Shown: positions 14,157-26,390, counted from the stretch's first letter. The stretch: DNA of 64,000 bases from Terfezia claveryi (GCA_015179025.1 WHUX01000020.1:248001-312000), one strand, 5' to 3'. The notes: a model not told the origin generated them from the letters alone. Program-made: numbers and translations.

Positions 14157-17000
14157 ATGACCCTAGGTCAGAGGACGGGTACCGGTACTATTGGCGAAGT
14201 ATATACCCCAGCACCGCTTGTCGAGAGGATGCGTAATCACAATTGGCGTGCACCTCCGACTACGTTGCATGAAAGTCAGCAAAGGAACTCTGATATCGCT
14301 GAGGATCTTGACGCAATAAATCAGGATCCCTGCCTTCCAATCACGATCACTACTGAGTTGACGATAACTCTTCCATACCCTTCAACAATTCTCGTACCCC
14401 ATACTGTCACATACACCCCATCATGTTCTGGAACCCTTCCCATACCCACTGGGGAAAGCACGAACAAAACCCCCACAAATAACGCTCCTGATAGTTCAAG
14501 CTCAGACCTTCCCGCATCTTCTTTGCGGGAACCGTTTTATGCATCCACGATACCAATGGCATATTCCATAGCCATGACTATTACCCTGTCCTATGTTTTG
14601 CTATTCCTGCTCTTCCTTTCAACACCCCGTCCATGGCTCCAGAAGGTAGCTACATTGACAGTAGTGCTTTGCTTAACATTCGCATTGGCTGAAACTACGA
14701 GGATACTAGCTCTGGAATATTCACTGATGGGAGATACTTGGGCTGCGGACACAGAAAGTGGTACAGCAAAGCATATACGAGAGAGGGTTGTTGCAGGAAC
14801 TGAAATGCGTGTAGGAAGGATCATTAGTGATACCTTTCTCTGGCTAGCTCAAGTGCAAACCCTAATTAGACTCTTTCCCAGACATCGTGAGAAGATTATC
14901 ATCAAATGGGCGGGCTTTGCATTAATTGTCCTGGACACCATTTTTTCTATTCTTGTACACTTTCTATCTCCTACTACAATCATGTCCCCGGAGAGCTTTC
15001 TCGACGCCATACCGGCATTGTCGTACCTTTTTCAAATTGCACTCTCTTTGCTCTACGCTGCATGCGTCGTTTACTACTCTCTTTCTTCCCGCATTCGGAG
15101 ATTTTCATATTACCACCCCAAAGCACCTAGCAATATCCTCATTGCTATTATCTCCTTGGTTTCTGTCCTCATACCAATGGTGTTTTTCTGCTTGGATATC
15201 GGCCAGAAGGACCTTGCTGCATGGGGTGATTATGTTCGATGGGTTGGAGCAGCTGCCGCTTCCGTGGTTGTCTGGGAATGGGTTGACCGGATTGAGCGAC
15301 TAGAGCGAGAAGAAAGGCGGGAGGGGGTGTTGGGTAGAGAAATATTCGATGGGGATGATGGGTTGGTTGAAGATATGGGAATCTCACAGGAAGATGATGA
15401 CTGTGACCACCGGGGACATCGGAAAAGGCCTAGTGGAGGTGGAGGTGGGCTTGCAGGGGAACCCGCACAGGTTATCACAGTCTCTGGCTCTGTGTCTGAT
15501 CATACAGACTCATCTGGAGCAGTGGTCAACAGGTATTCCCGGCACTCGGTTACAAGTTATAGCTACGAAACTCCTGAGACTGCAACTAGTGATCCTTCCG
15601 GGCCATCGAGTGTCTATAAAAGTGTAGTTAGAGGCTCTCCGACCTTGACCCATCAACAGCTACGAGCTACCTCGAGATCGCCTTCTGCGCCTACAGCAGA
15701 TGGATCAGATAGTGGCGGCAGGGGTTCCAACATCGGCTTCGGCGACCTACGACGGACTACAATGTTGGGCGTCTCAGAGCGAAGCCCTCTGAGTAACAGG
15801 ACTACACTGTCCACCGACGATGGTGGGGACATTCATAGCCGCGGGGTACCCAGAGCCAAGGACTCAGGCGAAAGCGAGGTCATTACTGTGGCTCCATCTC
15901 CTCTAGGAATGCCAGATCCGGAGAAGCAACAGTGTAGAGGCTCGAGCAGCAAGGGTAGCGGAAAGAAAGATGGAACATGGCTCTTCAACCCTTTTAAGCG
16001 AAGGCAAGAGAGTCTAGAATATGGCCCCAGCGATAGGTCTTTTAATATGAGTAAATGGTCGTCTTTCAAGCCCAACCTATCATTCCCCCTCCCCTTTCTG
16101 GGGAGCCTATCATCGGATGGAGTTGTGAGAGACTCAGCATCTGATAAGCGGCGGAAGGAATGTGTTGGGAAACGGCAGTTGCCGGTGGTCGTTATTCCCG
16201 CCCCTCCCCGCGGACGGGGTATCTCACTATGTGAACTTGAAGAAGCTCGCCGCAGCGGTGTTGGAGACGAGAATGTCCGCGGGGTAGGCGTGTGGACTGG
16301 GAATTCTATGCGTAACCCTGGGCTCTTCCCCAATAGCCAGGGGTGGTCAGAGCCGCAACCTCAACGTTTTAGTAGCTCTCCGGGGTATGGTGATCAGGAG
16401 AAATCTCTGCAGGAGAGATTACAGCAGCATCAGCTACAGTGGAGTGCACAGCAGTACCAGGAGTTTGCGAATAGGCAGCAACAGCAACTATCACGGACTA
16501 CGTCTACGGCATTCTCCACCCCAATGCAGAGCCCCCCGTTACCGCCGCTGCCGCCGTCGCCGGCGGTGACGGCTACGACGTCCTCTTGGAATATAAATCA
16601 GCTCCCGTATGCAAGGGAACAGTACACAAGGGGGTCTACTGCCTCCCCAGGATTTTCCGGCCTTAGTGGAATTTATTCCTCACCTTCGGCACCACTCGCA
16701 GTGATGTCTGGTGCGCTCCTGGTTCTACCTCCTTCCGACGTTGCTTCAGCTGGATCTACACCTTCTCCGGCCCCGCAACCTCAGGTGGTCATGGCGAGTC
16801 AGGTGGGTTCTAATGGAAGTGGGGTGAGGGCGAGGTCGAGGTCGAGGAGTGCGACGGCATCGGCGGGGATGCCGGGGGGATTTGACTTGGTGGAGGAAGG
16901 AGCTGGGAGTATACGTAGTCAGGAAACTGAGCTAGCATCGAGGAGCACTGACTTAATTGCCCCCTTAAAGAGTGAGATAAATACCGCACCACCTTCCTGA
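14157..17000 (+). CDS. palH: PalH/RIM21 ambient-pH sensor, seven-transmembrane protein
   Basis: Plasma-membrane sensor of alkaline ambient pH that signals through the Pal/Rim arrestin-ESCRT route to proteolytic activation of PacC/Rim101. The 947-residue frame has no intron. Hydrophobic segments are seen near residues 133-154, 163-180, 222-240, 250-270, 285-308, 326-347 and 357-374, which fits seven membrane spans. Diagnostic PalH stretches include DTFLWLAQVQTLIRLFPRH at 225-243 and VVWEWVDRIERLERE at 370-384, followed by GVLGREIFDGD. Two cysteines in the N-terminal region (C59, C90) precede the first span. The remaining 550 residues form a long Ser/Gly/Pro/Gln-rich cytosolic tail, as in the family. 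The start at 14157 is the first ATG of the frame; ATG 14229 is an alternative. Family assignment is strong; the exact N-terminus is not. Confidence 0.93.
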   Translation: MTLGQRTGTGTIGEVYTPAPLVERMRNHNWRAPPTTLHESQQRNSDIAEDLDAINQDPCLPITITTELTITLPYPSTILVPHTVTYTPSCSGTLPIPTGESTNKTPTNNAPDSSSSDLPASSLREPFYASTIPMAYSIAMTITLSYVLLFLLFLSTPRPWLQKVATLTVVLCLTFALAETTRILALEYSLMGDTWAADTESGTAKHIRERVVAGTEMRVGRIISDTFLWLAQVQTLIRLFPRHREKIIIKWAGFALIVLDTIFSILVHFLSPTTIMSPESFLDAIPALSYLFQIALSLLYAACVVYYSLSSRIRRFSYYHPKAPSNILIAIISLVSVLIPMVFFCLDIGQKDLAAWGDYVRWVGAAAASVVVWEWVDRIERLEREERREGVLGREIFDGDDGLVEDMGISQEDDDCDHRGHRKRPSGGGGGLAGEPAQVITVSGSVSDHTDSSGAVVNRYSRHSVTSYSYETPETATSDPSGPSSVYKSVVRGSPTLTHQQLRATSRSPSAPTADGSDSGGRGSNIGFGDLRRTTMLGVSERSPLSNRTTLSTDDGGDIHSRGVPRAKDSGESEVITVAPSPLGMPDPEKQQCRGSSSKGSGKKDGTWLFNPFKRRQESLEYGPSDRSFNMSKWSSFKPNLSFPLPFLGSLSSDGVVRDSASDKRRKECVGKRQLPVVVIPAPPRGRGISLCELEEARRSGVGDENVRGVGVWTGNSMRNPGLFPNSQGWSEPQPQRFSSSPGYGDQEKSLQERLQQHQLQWSAQQYQEFANRQQQQLSRTTSTAFSTPMQSPPLPPLPPSPAVTATTSSWNINQLPYAREQYTRGSTASPGFSGLSGIYSSPSAPLAVMSGALLVLPPSDVASAGSTPSPAPQPQVVMASQVGSNGSGVRARSRSRSATASAGMPGGFDLVEEGAGSIRSQETELASRSTDLIAPLKSEINTAPPS

Positions 17001-19447
17001 GTACCATATACCGTGTTTTACCTTACGTGCGAGCATAAAGAGCATTGTTGGATCATTGTTTTTCCGGGCGTCGGATTTTTATTATATTTTTTTTGTTCTT
17101 CAACCGATTTACCATTTTTAGGGAGTTTATAAACTTGCCTTTTTTTCTTCTTCTCTTTTTTTCCCTGCTTGGCTCGTTTTTGGATCTTAGTTCGCCGTTT
17201 TGGTAGTTGTCTTTTTTTTGGGGGGGCAGCATTTTGGGATTAGTCCTCATTTCTTATATTGTGGCTTTACGTTTTGGGTTTTGGGATTTTGGATCACGAT
17301 TTTCGCGTAGCGCCGTGGGCTTACGGATATTAGTAGGGTTAATCAAAAGGAGCAGTTTCGTGGGTCTTTATTGTTTTCTTTTTTTTCCTTTGCTCGAGTA
17401 CCCTGTATCTATGTATGTTTGTATGGCTGTAACTACATACTGCTGTATTTATTAGATGTAGTCGTGCTGAAGGCTAACTGTGTAGCCGTGTCGGTATGTG
17501 TGGGTTAGGTGTATTATTATATACTAAGTTTATACAACCCTAGTACACGTACGTTTGCCCGAGGGCTGGGAATCTGGACATGTTGAGATCCTACGAATTG
17601 ATGGAGAGCTAGTGAGTATTTTTGGGGCTTCTATTGACCTGGGAGTTACGGTATTATCAATATTGGTATCTAGCTATGAACACGAGAGGTGCGGGTTGCG
17701 CAATGCTGCAGTCATTGTTCAGCTTGAAAGGCTATGTAGTACTGTATGTTATAGCTTTAAGAATCTTTTTTTTCATCTTTGGTTTTGGAAGGAGGGTGGG
17801 CCCTGGGGTTTTTGCTTTTCCCTTGGGGGGAGGTGTACTGGGGATAGCGATGTGCGTCGGCGGGGGGAAGAATCTGATAAATAATATATTGTTTGACACC
17901 AATCACGTGGCCGCCTGATATTGTATATCAATTACCCTGAACGGTTTGTTCTGCGGCTTGGCTTGACTTAGGGGTGTTTGTCGAGTGCCTTAGGCATGTG
18001 TATTGAGAGGTAAGGAGGAAATTTGAATCCGAGTGTTAGGGTATATACTGTACTTATAGAGGTCAATTGAACCTTTTTTTCTAAATACCTGATGGTGTTG
18101 GCATAAGATAAGTAACCTTCTGTTCCTGATTATTGTGATTGGGGAATTGCGTTATACTTGCAGCCAAAAAAAAAACCTTGGATTGTCGCTCTTTTTTGTG
18201 GTGGCCTGTTAGGACAATTGCAATATTATACCGGCTTCAATAAATCATTTCCCACCCTTACGTAGTCTAAAGAGACTTTGTTTACCCTGATTTGTTAAAG
18301 TATATATATACTCACATTGGAAAGTTATACTTTGCTGAACTAGTCTATGGGTATATATCCTCGTAGGTTTACCCCACCAATGGGTATTGGTGTGTTTATC
18401 TCCCCTGATGAAAAACGTTATTCTTGTATGTATCAAGTAGGTCCTGTCCTGCATTACTTTCACACTTTTGGCTGTGGTTGCAGGGGAGGGGTAGCTGGAA
18501 TATATAGTTCATGGCCAGGTGTGTTAGGGTACTTAATCTATCTGGCTTTATATTTTATTTTATTTTATTTTTTTGTCTTTTTTAATATTTTTTTTTTTAT
18601 TTTTTTTTGTTTTTGTTGTCTTGTCGTTGAACTCCACCTGGGCTATCTAAGAAGTACTTAATCTACATACAGTACATACTTATTCGTTGGACGTGATACC
18701 TAGGACCAAGAACACGTGCTTACAGCTACAGTAGAGTTACTCTGTAAAGTACATACATACTTACCTACATCCAGCACGATACAGCAGCACCGTCCAAGGT
18801 GCGCGGAAATGTTGATAGGCTGCTGCTCTGCTCTAGTTAACATGCAATTGGCCCATCTCTTGCTTCGCTTGCCAACGCCACCCCAATCGCACGAACCCAA
18901 ACCCCCACAATCCTGCCGTATTACCATTATATCACCTCCCCCCCCCCCCATTCTCCGCCCCCCTAATGATGCACTTGGCTATATAGACTTCATTTTGCAT
19001 ATCGACACATGCAGGAGGATCCCTGCCGACAGTTTGGGAGCGTGCGTAATTGGGCAGTAGGGGAGTCAACGTTAACATAGCGCAGCACTTAACGGTACCA
19101 TACGCGAGGTTGGGGCGCTGGCTTGGTCGAGCAGAGAAAAAGGGTAGCGGTAAGGAAGGCTTCGGTGTTTGTACAGTGTATTTGGTGATCGACGTGGGGT
19201 TGCTGATAACACACACACATACATACGTGTGATGCACCAGGTTTTACAGTACTTTGACCCATACGAAATACCCATCTGGCAGCAAGATACGGGAGTACCG
19301 AAACGAAGCATCGCTTCTGCAAACACACACGTGGAGAAGACACGGTCGCCCTTTGCCCTTGATTGAACGCTTAGAATAAATAGAACGAAGGAAGCTCTGC
19401 GGCTCCACGAATAAACAAACAATCAAAACAACAAGCCCAAACACACC
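17001..19447. other. Intergenic region between palH and MVP1
   Basis: No coding region is supported. The left part is the presumed palH 3' untranslated region. T-rich runs stand out near 17080-17220 and 18545-18615, and a C run at about 18939-18949. The right end is the MVP1 promoter and leader; the last 60 bases before the start codon are A-rich, which is usual for a fungal start context. Confidence 0.6.
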
Positions 19448-22400
19448 ATGTCCCTCTTCGGCTCACCACCGGGCTCCCCCAGTATCCCCCCTCTTTTCCG
19501 CGACGACGGCGATGACGGCGGCCTTACCCCCGGCGGCGACATCCTCCGCGCCTCCAGCCAACCCGTCAACGTCGGCGGCCCCAGCACCAACGGCGGAGGA
19601 CTCTTTGACGATGTCGGCGAAGGGGATATCTGGGCTCTCCCTGCCCCCCGGAGCCGTAGTGCCGGCCCAGGGACATCCGTGCCCGGTGGGTCTTTCTTGA
19701 GCGGGGGTAGTGGCGGAGGTAGTGCGAGGACAAAAGACGTCATCAAGAGCCTACTGAACCATGGCAACTCGAATCTACCGAGTGTGTATGGAGAGTTGTA
19801 TGAGAAAGTGGTGGAAGAGTATCCGGCGCCGGGGTTTGGTGGGGGGGTGAGCATCAATGGTGTGAGGAGGGTTATTGAGGAAGGGGGCCTAGACGAGGAT
19901 GTGGGCATGGGAAAGAGGATCAAGGAGGCGATTGTGGGTGTGGGGATGGGAGTGGGTTTTGGAGATGGGATTAGAAGGGGGGAGTTTAGTGTTTTATTGG
20001 CCATGGTGGGGTTGGCGCAGGAGGGGGAGGAGGTTAGTATTGATGCGGTCGATGATAGGAGGAGGCGTAAGTTGCCCCCCTCCCACACACAATCACTGTA
20101 CTACATTTGATATATTGTTAATTGAATGTGCCTCAGATCTACCAATACCAAAGCTTAAGACGCTCTTACCGATAGCCCCATATGAGTCCATCAATCAAAA
20201 TGGCGGTCACGGGGGGTTCGACGAGAGAGATACCTCAGAGCGAGCCACCCCCGGTACATCTGCAGCTTCCTCTGCGCTCGACCACAATCAAGAAACAAAC
20301 ACTTCCACCACCATTCTAGCAAACAACAGCACTCACAGCCCAAATCAAACTACTACCGATTCCAACCTAACAACCACCACACCAACTACCCTCGATAGGT
20401 CGTATACCTCTCCTCCAGCCCCAGCCCCAGCCCCAACACCAGCTGCAGCCTCAAAGACTACCACCGCCCTACCCCGTAACCGCGTCGTCTCGAATAGCAG
20501 CTACACCCGGCCAGCGATGCCTGATCCAGCCGAACAAGATCCATGGGGAAGCCCGGATATGCATGTCACACACGCACATCAGCAGCCTGCTATAGGAAAG
20601 AATATCACCATCTCTGCGCCGCCAGGTGTATCAGCTGGCGGGTTTGGTGCGCCGCCAGACGAACACGAGCCGGACGATCTCCAAGCGGCGTTGAGAGCGC
20701 ACACGGTCGTGCCTCGGGCGTCGAGCGCGAGTGCGTGGGGAGGATATGATGGGAGTAATGTGTCCCACCAAGTACACAGGGTGGGGACTGGGGTGTTGAG
20801 TGGCTATGGTGGAGTGCAGGATGCAGGGGGGTTTAGGGGGGGAGGAGGAGGCGGATTGATAAGTCCTACCATGGGGGTTAATAGGATGGGTTCGTTTGGC
20901 GGGTTGGGGGGGAATCTTGGTGGGAATCAGCAACAGCAGCAAGGGCAAAGAGGAGGTTTGAGGCAGGCGGCAGTCAGGGCGGAGGAGAGTGTGACGATTA
21001 CGGTGTTGCCGGAGAAAGAGGGCATATTTTTGTTTCAGCATAGGAATTATCAGATTTCGAGTGGGAGGAGGGCGAGTAGGGTTGTTAGGCGGTATAGTGA
21101 TTTTGTTTGGTGGGTTGATTCTTGCTTATCTTCTACATGTGGGGGACATGGGCTAATTAGTTTTGAGGTGGATGTAGGTTACTGGATTGTCTGCACAAGA
21201 GATATCCGTTTAGGTGTCTCCCCTTGCTACCACCAAAGAGGCTTGCTGGTATGTCTTTTCCTTTCCTTCCCCCCCCCCCCCTCTTCCCCTTTTCGCTCCC
21301 CTTTTCGCTCCCCCTTTCTTCGTCCACCAACCCCCTCCCCCCCCAACCTGTATTTTCCAACTCTTGTTATATCCATACCTCTCTCTGACATCTCCCCCAC
21401 TTCTCCCTGCTTCCCCAACCTAGTTAACGGCCACCACTTCACAGCGGATGCTACTTTCCTGGAGAACCGCCGCCGCGGGCTCATCCGCTTCACCAACTTC
21501 CTAATCCGGCACCCTGTCCTTTCGCAAGAACAACTCGTCATCATGTTCCTCACCATACCGACCGAGCTCTCCGTCTGGCGGAAACAGGCCAACCTCAACG
21601 TCGAAGACGAATGCACCACACGTCTACAGACCCTCTCCCAAGCGCAAATCAAAGGTATTGAGGCCTCCCTCCCGCCGAACCTTGAGCAGACATTCGAGAC
21701 GGTCCGCTCGGGGTTGCGCAGGAGTGCGGAGATATATATCGGCCTCTGCTCACTAGTGGAGCGGCTAGGCAAGAGACAAGAGGGGCTAGCGGGGGAGCTG
21801 GGCAGGTTTGCGCAGGCGCTCGATGGCCTGACGGATGTTAGTGAGGCGACGTACGCCATTGATACGGGGGACGTGGATGGCCTTAACGAGGGGCTGAGGT
21901 GCGTGGGGAGGTATTTGGGAAACGCGATGGGCTTGTTGGTGGATGAGGCAAAGGGCTGGGAGGAGGGAGTGCTCGAGGATATGAAGCGCCAACGGGACGG
22001 AATTGTAGCTATGAGGGAGATGTTTGAGCGCAGAGAGAGGATGAGCGGCGACGCGGTGAATAGCTTGGAGAAAAGAATTGCCGGGGCGGAAAAGAAAATT
22101 GAGACTATCCGTGCGAGACCAGATCCTCCGCCCCCTACGCAAGCAAATGGGTCAGATACCCCCGCCGTCCCAGCCCAGTCAACTTCAAGCCGGCTTTCCA
22201 GTGCACTAACAGGCTCAAGCTCGACTGCCTTCACCAAGGACGCGGATATCAAAAAACTCCAGGAGCAGATTGTCAGGGATTGGGAGGCCATTGTCGAGTG
22301 TCGTGCGAGAAGAGTCCTCCAGAAGGAGGGCCTCAGAGATGAGTTGGTCTACTTCCATAGCTCGCAATTTCATGTCGCGAGGATGCATCAGGATTGGGGC

Positions 22401-22487
22401 ACCGAGCGGGTCAAGTATGCAGAGTTGATGGCGGAAAATTGGAGGGGATTGCAGAGCGGGTTGGAGGGGATGCTAGTAGGGGAGTAG
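19448..22487 (+). CDS. MVP1: Sorting nexin Mvp1 (PX-BAR protein), four exons
   Basis: Endosomal sorting nexin of about 908 residues that binds phosphatidylinositol 3-phosphate and acts in membrane-protein sorting and recycling. Exons: 19448-20066, 20137-21109, 21178-21248 and 21424-22487; all joins keep frame. Exon 2 ends in the PX domain (RRYSDFVW). The 71-nt exon 3 supplies LLDCLHKRYPFRCLPLLPPK, the conserved PX core, and exon 4 continues with TFLENRRRGLIRFTNFLIRH and the C-terminal BAR-like coiled region. The PX domain starts near residue 490. The N-terminal part is Gly/Ser-rich and long compared with yeast Mvp1 (about 511 residues). Intron 2 is 68 nt with a CTAAT branch; intron 3 is 175 nt and very pyrimidine-rich. 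A single open frame bridges the small exon out of frame, so a gene caller could easily miss it. Confidence 0.92.
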
Positions 22488-22934
22488 TTTATGGGGGGTG
22501 GGAAATGTTACAGGATTTCAGTAATGCACTTTTTATTTTGTTGTTTGCTTTCTTTCACATTGAAAGGTTACGAAGTTAGCGATGCCCCCCCTCTCCGATT
22601 TTCTAATGCAATTGAAACTGAGGCAACTAAAAAAAAAATAAAAAAATTGCAGCTTGTTCTAATTTAATGGTAAATGCGTAGAGGAGTTGGGGGGCTTTAT
22701 TCTTTCGAGTAGGAAGGACTGTTAAGAAAGGGGGGGAGGGGTGGAATAGGTTTGGGGATATATATATATTTATTGTTTTATGTTGGAAATCACACGGGGG
22801 AAAGATTGTAGGTTTAGTAGAGAGAAGTGAAGTAGGTGTGTGGGGGAATTGTTTTCTTTGGACGTAATTGTGGTTGGGGGGTTTCAGTTCTGTAGTTGTG
22901 TAATGTGATGGAATTGTTTTGAATTGCGATTGTT
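22488..22934. other. MVP1 downstream flank
   Basis: Non-coding. It holds A-rich and T-rich runs, a short TA repeat near 22761-22770 and G-rich stretches. It should contain the MVP1 3' untranslated region. No gene is visible. Confidence 0.6.
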
Positions 22935-23860
22935 TTGTTTACTTTACCCTCAACCCCCACCCTTCAATCGCTTTTATTAAGGCACTCCAGAGCATCCTTA
23001 GCACCTACGCAGAGGTCCCCAATAGTCTATACCCCCCCATTTTGGGCTTCAAAGGTTGCTTCATTCGCGGGATATGCTGGCCTCTTCCCAGGTATTGTAA
23101 CCCCTTGCAGCAACCATATGCTCATGATCAACCTAGAGCCCAACTTAGCATCCAATTTAGCTACTCTAGATCACCTAACATCCAACCCGGAGTGCAACCC
23201 AGCTATTTTAGCTTACACAGTGTCCAAACAGTATCCATACCAGTATTCCAACCCAGTGTCCAACCCAGTGTCCAACCCAGTAGCTCTCCCATCTAACCCA
23301 ATTTCCAAACTAGGGCCTAACCAAGTGCCCAGCATTTATTCCACTGTCTAACCCACCATTTAACCTAGCATCCAACCTAGCATCCAATCCAGCTCCTCCC
23401 TCGACGTCCAAGTTAGAATCTAACCCAGTATTGACCTACCTCCTCTCCTAGCATCTGCTAAAGCTATTAGCATCCAGCCTGGCTGTGCTTCCATTATCCT
23501 TCATTATCCAACCCAGTATCTAACCTAGTATCTAACCTGGTGACCAACCCAGAGAAGACTAACTTAGAGACTAACCTAGCGACCAACCCAAAGCCCAACC
23601 TCAACCAAGTAGCCCTCCTAGTATGATAGGTATCCGACGCGGCTATTGGCCATGCTTGGTGAGATCATGGTTGCTGCAAGGGGTTACAATACCTGGGAAG
23701 AGGCCAGCATATCCCGCGAATGAAGCAACCTTTGAAGCCCAAAATGGGGGGGTATAGAAGCTTCTTAAGCTATTGGGGACCTCTGCGTAGGTGCTAAGGA
23801 TGCTCTGGAGTGCCATAATAAAAGCGATTGAAGGGTGGGGGTTGAGGGTAAAATAAACAA
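22935..23860. repeat. Large inverted repeat (about 183/194-bp arms) around a minisatellite
   Basis: The left arm, 22935-23117, is nearly the exact reverse complement of the right arm, 23667-23860. The main difference is about 11 extra bases in the right arm near 23757-23768, plus a few substitutions. The arms enclose about 550 bp of AACCCAGT-type repeats. Read on the minus strand, the right arm has an open frame with YTPPFWASKVASFAGYAGLF. The left arm encodes the same words on the plus strand, but the indel breaks its frame. No transposase is visible; it could be a non-autonomous foldback element or an inverted duplication. Confidence 0.85.
23118..23640 (+). repeat. Minisatellite of AACCCAGTxTC-type units
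   Basis: Imperfect units of roughly 10-20 bp built on CCAACCCAGTGTC, CTAACCCAGTATC or CCTAGCATCCAACC recur through this stretch, with near-perfect neighbours around 23249-23283. It forms the loop of the inverted repeat. A plus-strand open frame reading NPVSNPVSNP is a product of the repeat, not a gene. Confidence 0.75.
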
Positions 23861-24573
23861 GGCGAATCTGTTGGATCAATGGAAGTGCTTGGAATTGCAT
23901 ATTTTATGCAGATTAGTCCCCCTCATTGGGACTCTCCCATTTTACCATTTCGAAGCCTCCTCCTTCACTACTAACTTAATATAGATATCAATAGTAGGTA
24001 AACGCCTCCTAGTGATTATAGGCTCAATTGCCTGATATTTGGCCTATAGTGGCCGGTAGAGAGTTGGGGGAGGTCATCAGGGGGATGCTGTACTGGAAGG
24101 GTGGGTATTGGGTATTGAGTTGACTTTGGCCGGATGTGAGGGTAACTATGTTGTAGAGCGTAGGTGTTTCTATAGATCTCAATTTAGCCGGAATAGCCTC
24201 TACTACTATGCTCTCAAGATATCACGAGATGTCGCTCGAGGAGGTGAAAACAGGGATGTTTTGCAGGGGTGCATCCTTAGGTAGCCAATGGTACAATTTA
24301 TATAAGTTTTTATAATTACAGTATATTAACCTTTTTTTTTTTTTTTGTCAGTTCACGTTGGGTAAGCTAATCTTCTATAATAACATTTTATTTTTATTAT
24401 TATTTCTTTAAATCCCCCCCCCCCCCCCCCCCCAACATCTAGTAGGTTACCTACTGTTACGGAGTACATTGTACAGTACAGTTAGTTAATAGAAAAAAAA
24501 AAAAAAAAATTCATAACATCATCACTCCAACCAATCAATCCTATAAGTTCCCCCGCCCCAATTCCAATCGAAT
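23861..24573. other. Intergenic with long homopolymer runs and a dispersed-repeat copy
   Basis: No gene is visible. The stretch 24037-24180 resembles 51353-51480 (shared ggcctatagtgg and tagagcgtag words). Homopolymers stand out: T run near 24331-24346, a 20-base C run at 24414-24433, and an A run near 24493-24509. The right end is the 3' flank of the minus-strand alkaline phosphatase. Confidence 0.6.
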
Positions 24574-26390
24574 CTAATGATGATGAGCCAGATGCTCCCT
24601 CCCTCCCCTCTTAACCTTCGTCCCCTTCTTCGGCTTCACCCTCTTTTCAATCCACTCCTTGTGTTTTGCCAACGTCCTTGTGATATTCGCCAGATCCAAG
24701 TTCAACGTCCTCGTCACAAACCCCGCCACCTCGGTATTATCATGGTTCCCACTAAACTGCTCATATCCAACGCCATACCCAAGCAAGCTCACATCCGCGG
24801 CTGTGTGTCCCACCGTCGCAAAATTCACCATTAGCAGTTCCGCGAGCGCCGCCGAAAACACAAAATTCGAGACTTTGGGAGAGTCCTTGGCGGCTCTGGC
24901 GGCTGCGAGCTGCGCGGAGGTGGGTTTCGGTACGCCGTACTTGTGGAAGAGGCTCCGGAGGAAGGAGTGGGGCTTATGGCCGGTGTAGGACTTCCAGGTG
25001 ACGGCGGCGGCTTCGGAAGAGGATTTGGATTTCGTGAGGGCGTCAGGAAGCCACATGTAGTTGTCGCCGATGTTGTTGCCGACAGTGAGGCCGCCGCATT
25101 CGTGGTCCGCGGTGGAGATCATGAGCGTGGGGGAGTCTGTGTGCTTGTCGATCCATTTGGTGATGGCGAGGATGACGTTGTTGTACTCAAGGATGTCGTG
25201 AAGGTGGCCAGCGGCGTCGTTGGCGTGGCCAGCGTGGTCCTGGGAATGACAGTTAGAAGAAGGTATTTACTTTTATTGAATTGTTTGTCGGGAAAAGGAG
25301 GAAGAACGTACAATCCTCGAAGCCTCGACCATGATGAAGAAACCCTTCTTGCTGTGCTTTGTGGCAGCGTAGAGGTCATCGAGAGCCTTGAGAGCCATTT
25401 CCGTCAAACTAGGCTCCTTCTGGGGGTCCCTGTCGATACTGTAGGACATGTGGTCTGACCAGGCGGCGCTAGTTAGCAACGCGCAATGGTTAAATATACC
25501 GAGGTTATAAGCTTACCGAGAGTGAACAATCCCAAGTATGGAGGTTTCTGTTTCTCCTCGAACCCTTCCATGTCCGAGAACACAGAGTATCCATACTTCT
25601 TTGCAATCGTCAAGACATTGATATCGTCCTTTCGGCAGCTTCCCTGAGAGGATTGAGGCATGAAATAGCAGCGCCCACCACCCATGAGGATATCAACCTG
25701 GGGCCCGAAGGGGTGGGTGTGGCCAATCGCCTGGAGCGCAATCTCAGCCTCCTCATCTCTGTCCCAGATGTGGGCAACATATGATGCTGGGGTAGCCTGA
25801 TATAATAGGTTAGGTTTTCATTCAATTCTAATCTGTTATTCAATCCATTTTGACGCCTGGGGGGAGACATACATGAGTAATTCTGGATGTGACGACCAAC
25901 CCCGTCTTGAAGCCCTCCTGCTTTGCTGCCTCCAAAACAGTTCCGCATGGCATGACATCGTCATCAACACCAATTGCCTATATGATTCATATTAATGAGT
26001 TTGCACGCAAAACTCAAGCCGAGTCGAAAACATACCCCGTTGTAGGTTTTGAGACCGCAAGAGTATGCACTAGCAGAAGCAGCGGAATCGGTGACATACG
26101 AGTCACTAGACATGGTACGGATGCTACCAATCAACAACTTGTCAATTGGAAGTTGTTGGGTGTCATTGTTGGTGTAGTGAATGTAGTTACGAGCCATTGT
26201 CTCTGAGGCAACACCAAATCCATCAGGAATAACCTATAAGGAGTCAGATACTGCATAAATCCATCAACACAGATAATTACAGGCGTACCATGATAAAGTT
26301 GCGAGCTTTCTTTGACCTGTGGTGGGAAGCACTGGTTACGCTCATGAAGCCAATGACAGCCAATACAAACAGTCCCTTTGTGAACATCAT
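24574..26390 (-). CDS. Secreted alkaline phosphatase, six exons
   Basis: Zinc/magnesium alkaline phosphatase of about 497 residues that hydrolyses phosphate monoesters. Exons (minus): 26390-26289, 26233-26036, 25977-25873, 25796-25517, 25454-25312 and 25239-24574; all joins keep frame. The first 22 residues (MFTKGLFVLAVIGFMSVTSA) look like a signal peptide, so the enzyme is probably secreted rather than vacuolar Pho8-like. The phosphorylated serine motif VTDSAASASA places the nucleophile at Ser84. Metal-binding stretches are visible: IPDGFG near residue 36, FFIMVEASRIDHAGHANDAA across the exon 5-6 junction, and STADHECGG. The fifth acceptor is set by homology: using TCAG at 25455 gives DHMSYSIDRDP directly after GLFTL, with a GCTAAC branch. 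A Lys/His-rich tail ends the protein. Upstream lies one PacC-type hexamer. The family is certain, the substrate unknown. Confidence 0.93.

Noticed and set aside
19423..20088. 221-residue minus-strand frame
   Set aside because: It is antisense to MVP1 exon 1 and is Pro/Ser-rich from its GC-rich codons.
21227..22291. 354-residue minus-strand open frame
   Set aside because: It is antisense to MVP1 exon 4, Ser/Arg-rich, and has no family signal; it is a shadow of the real gene.
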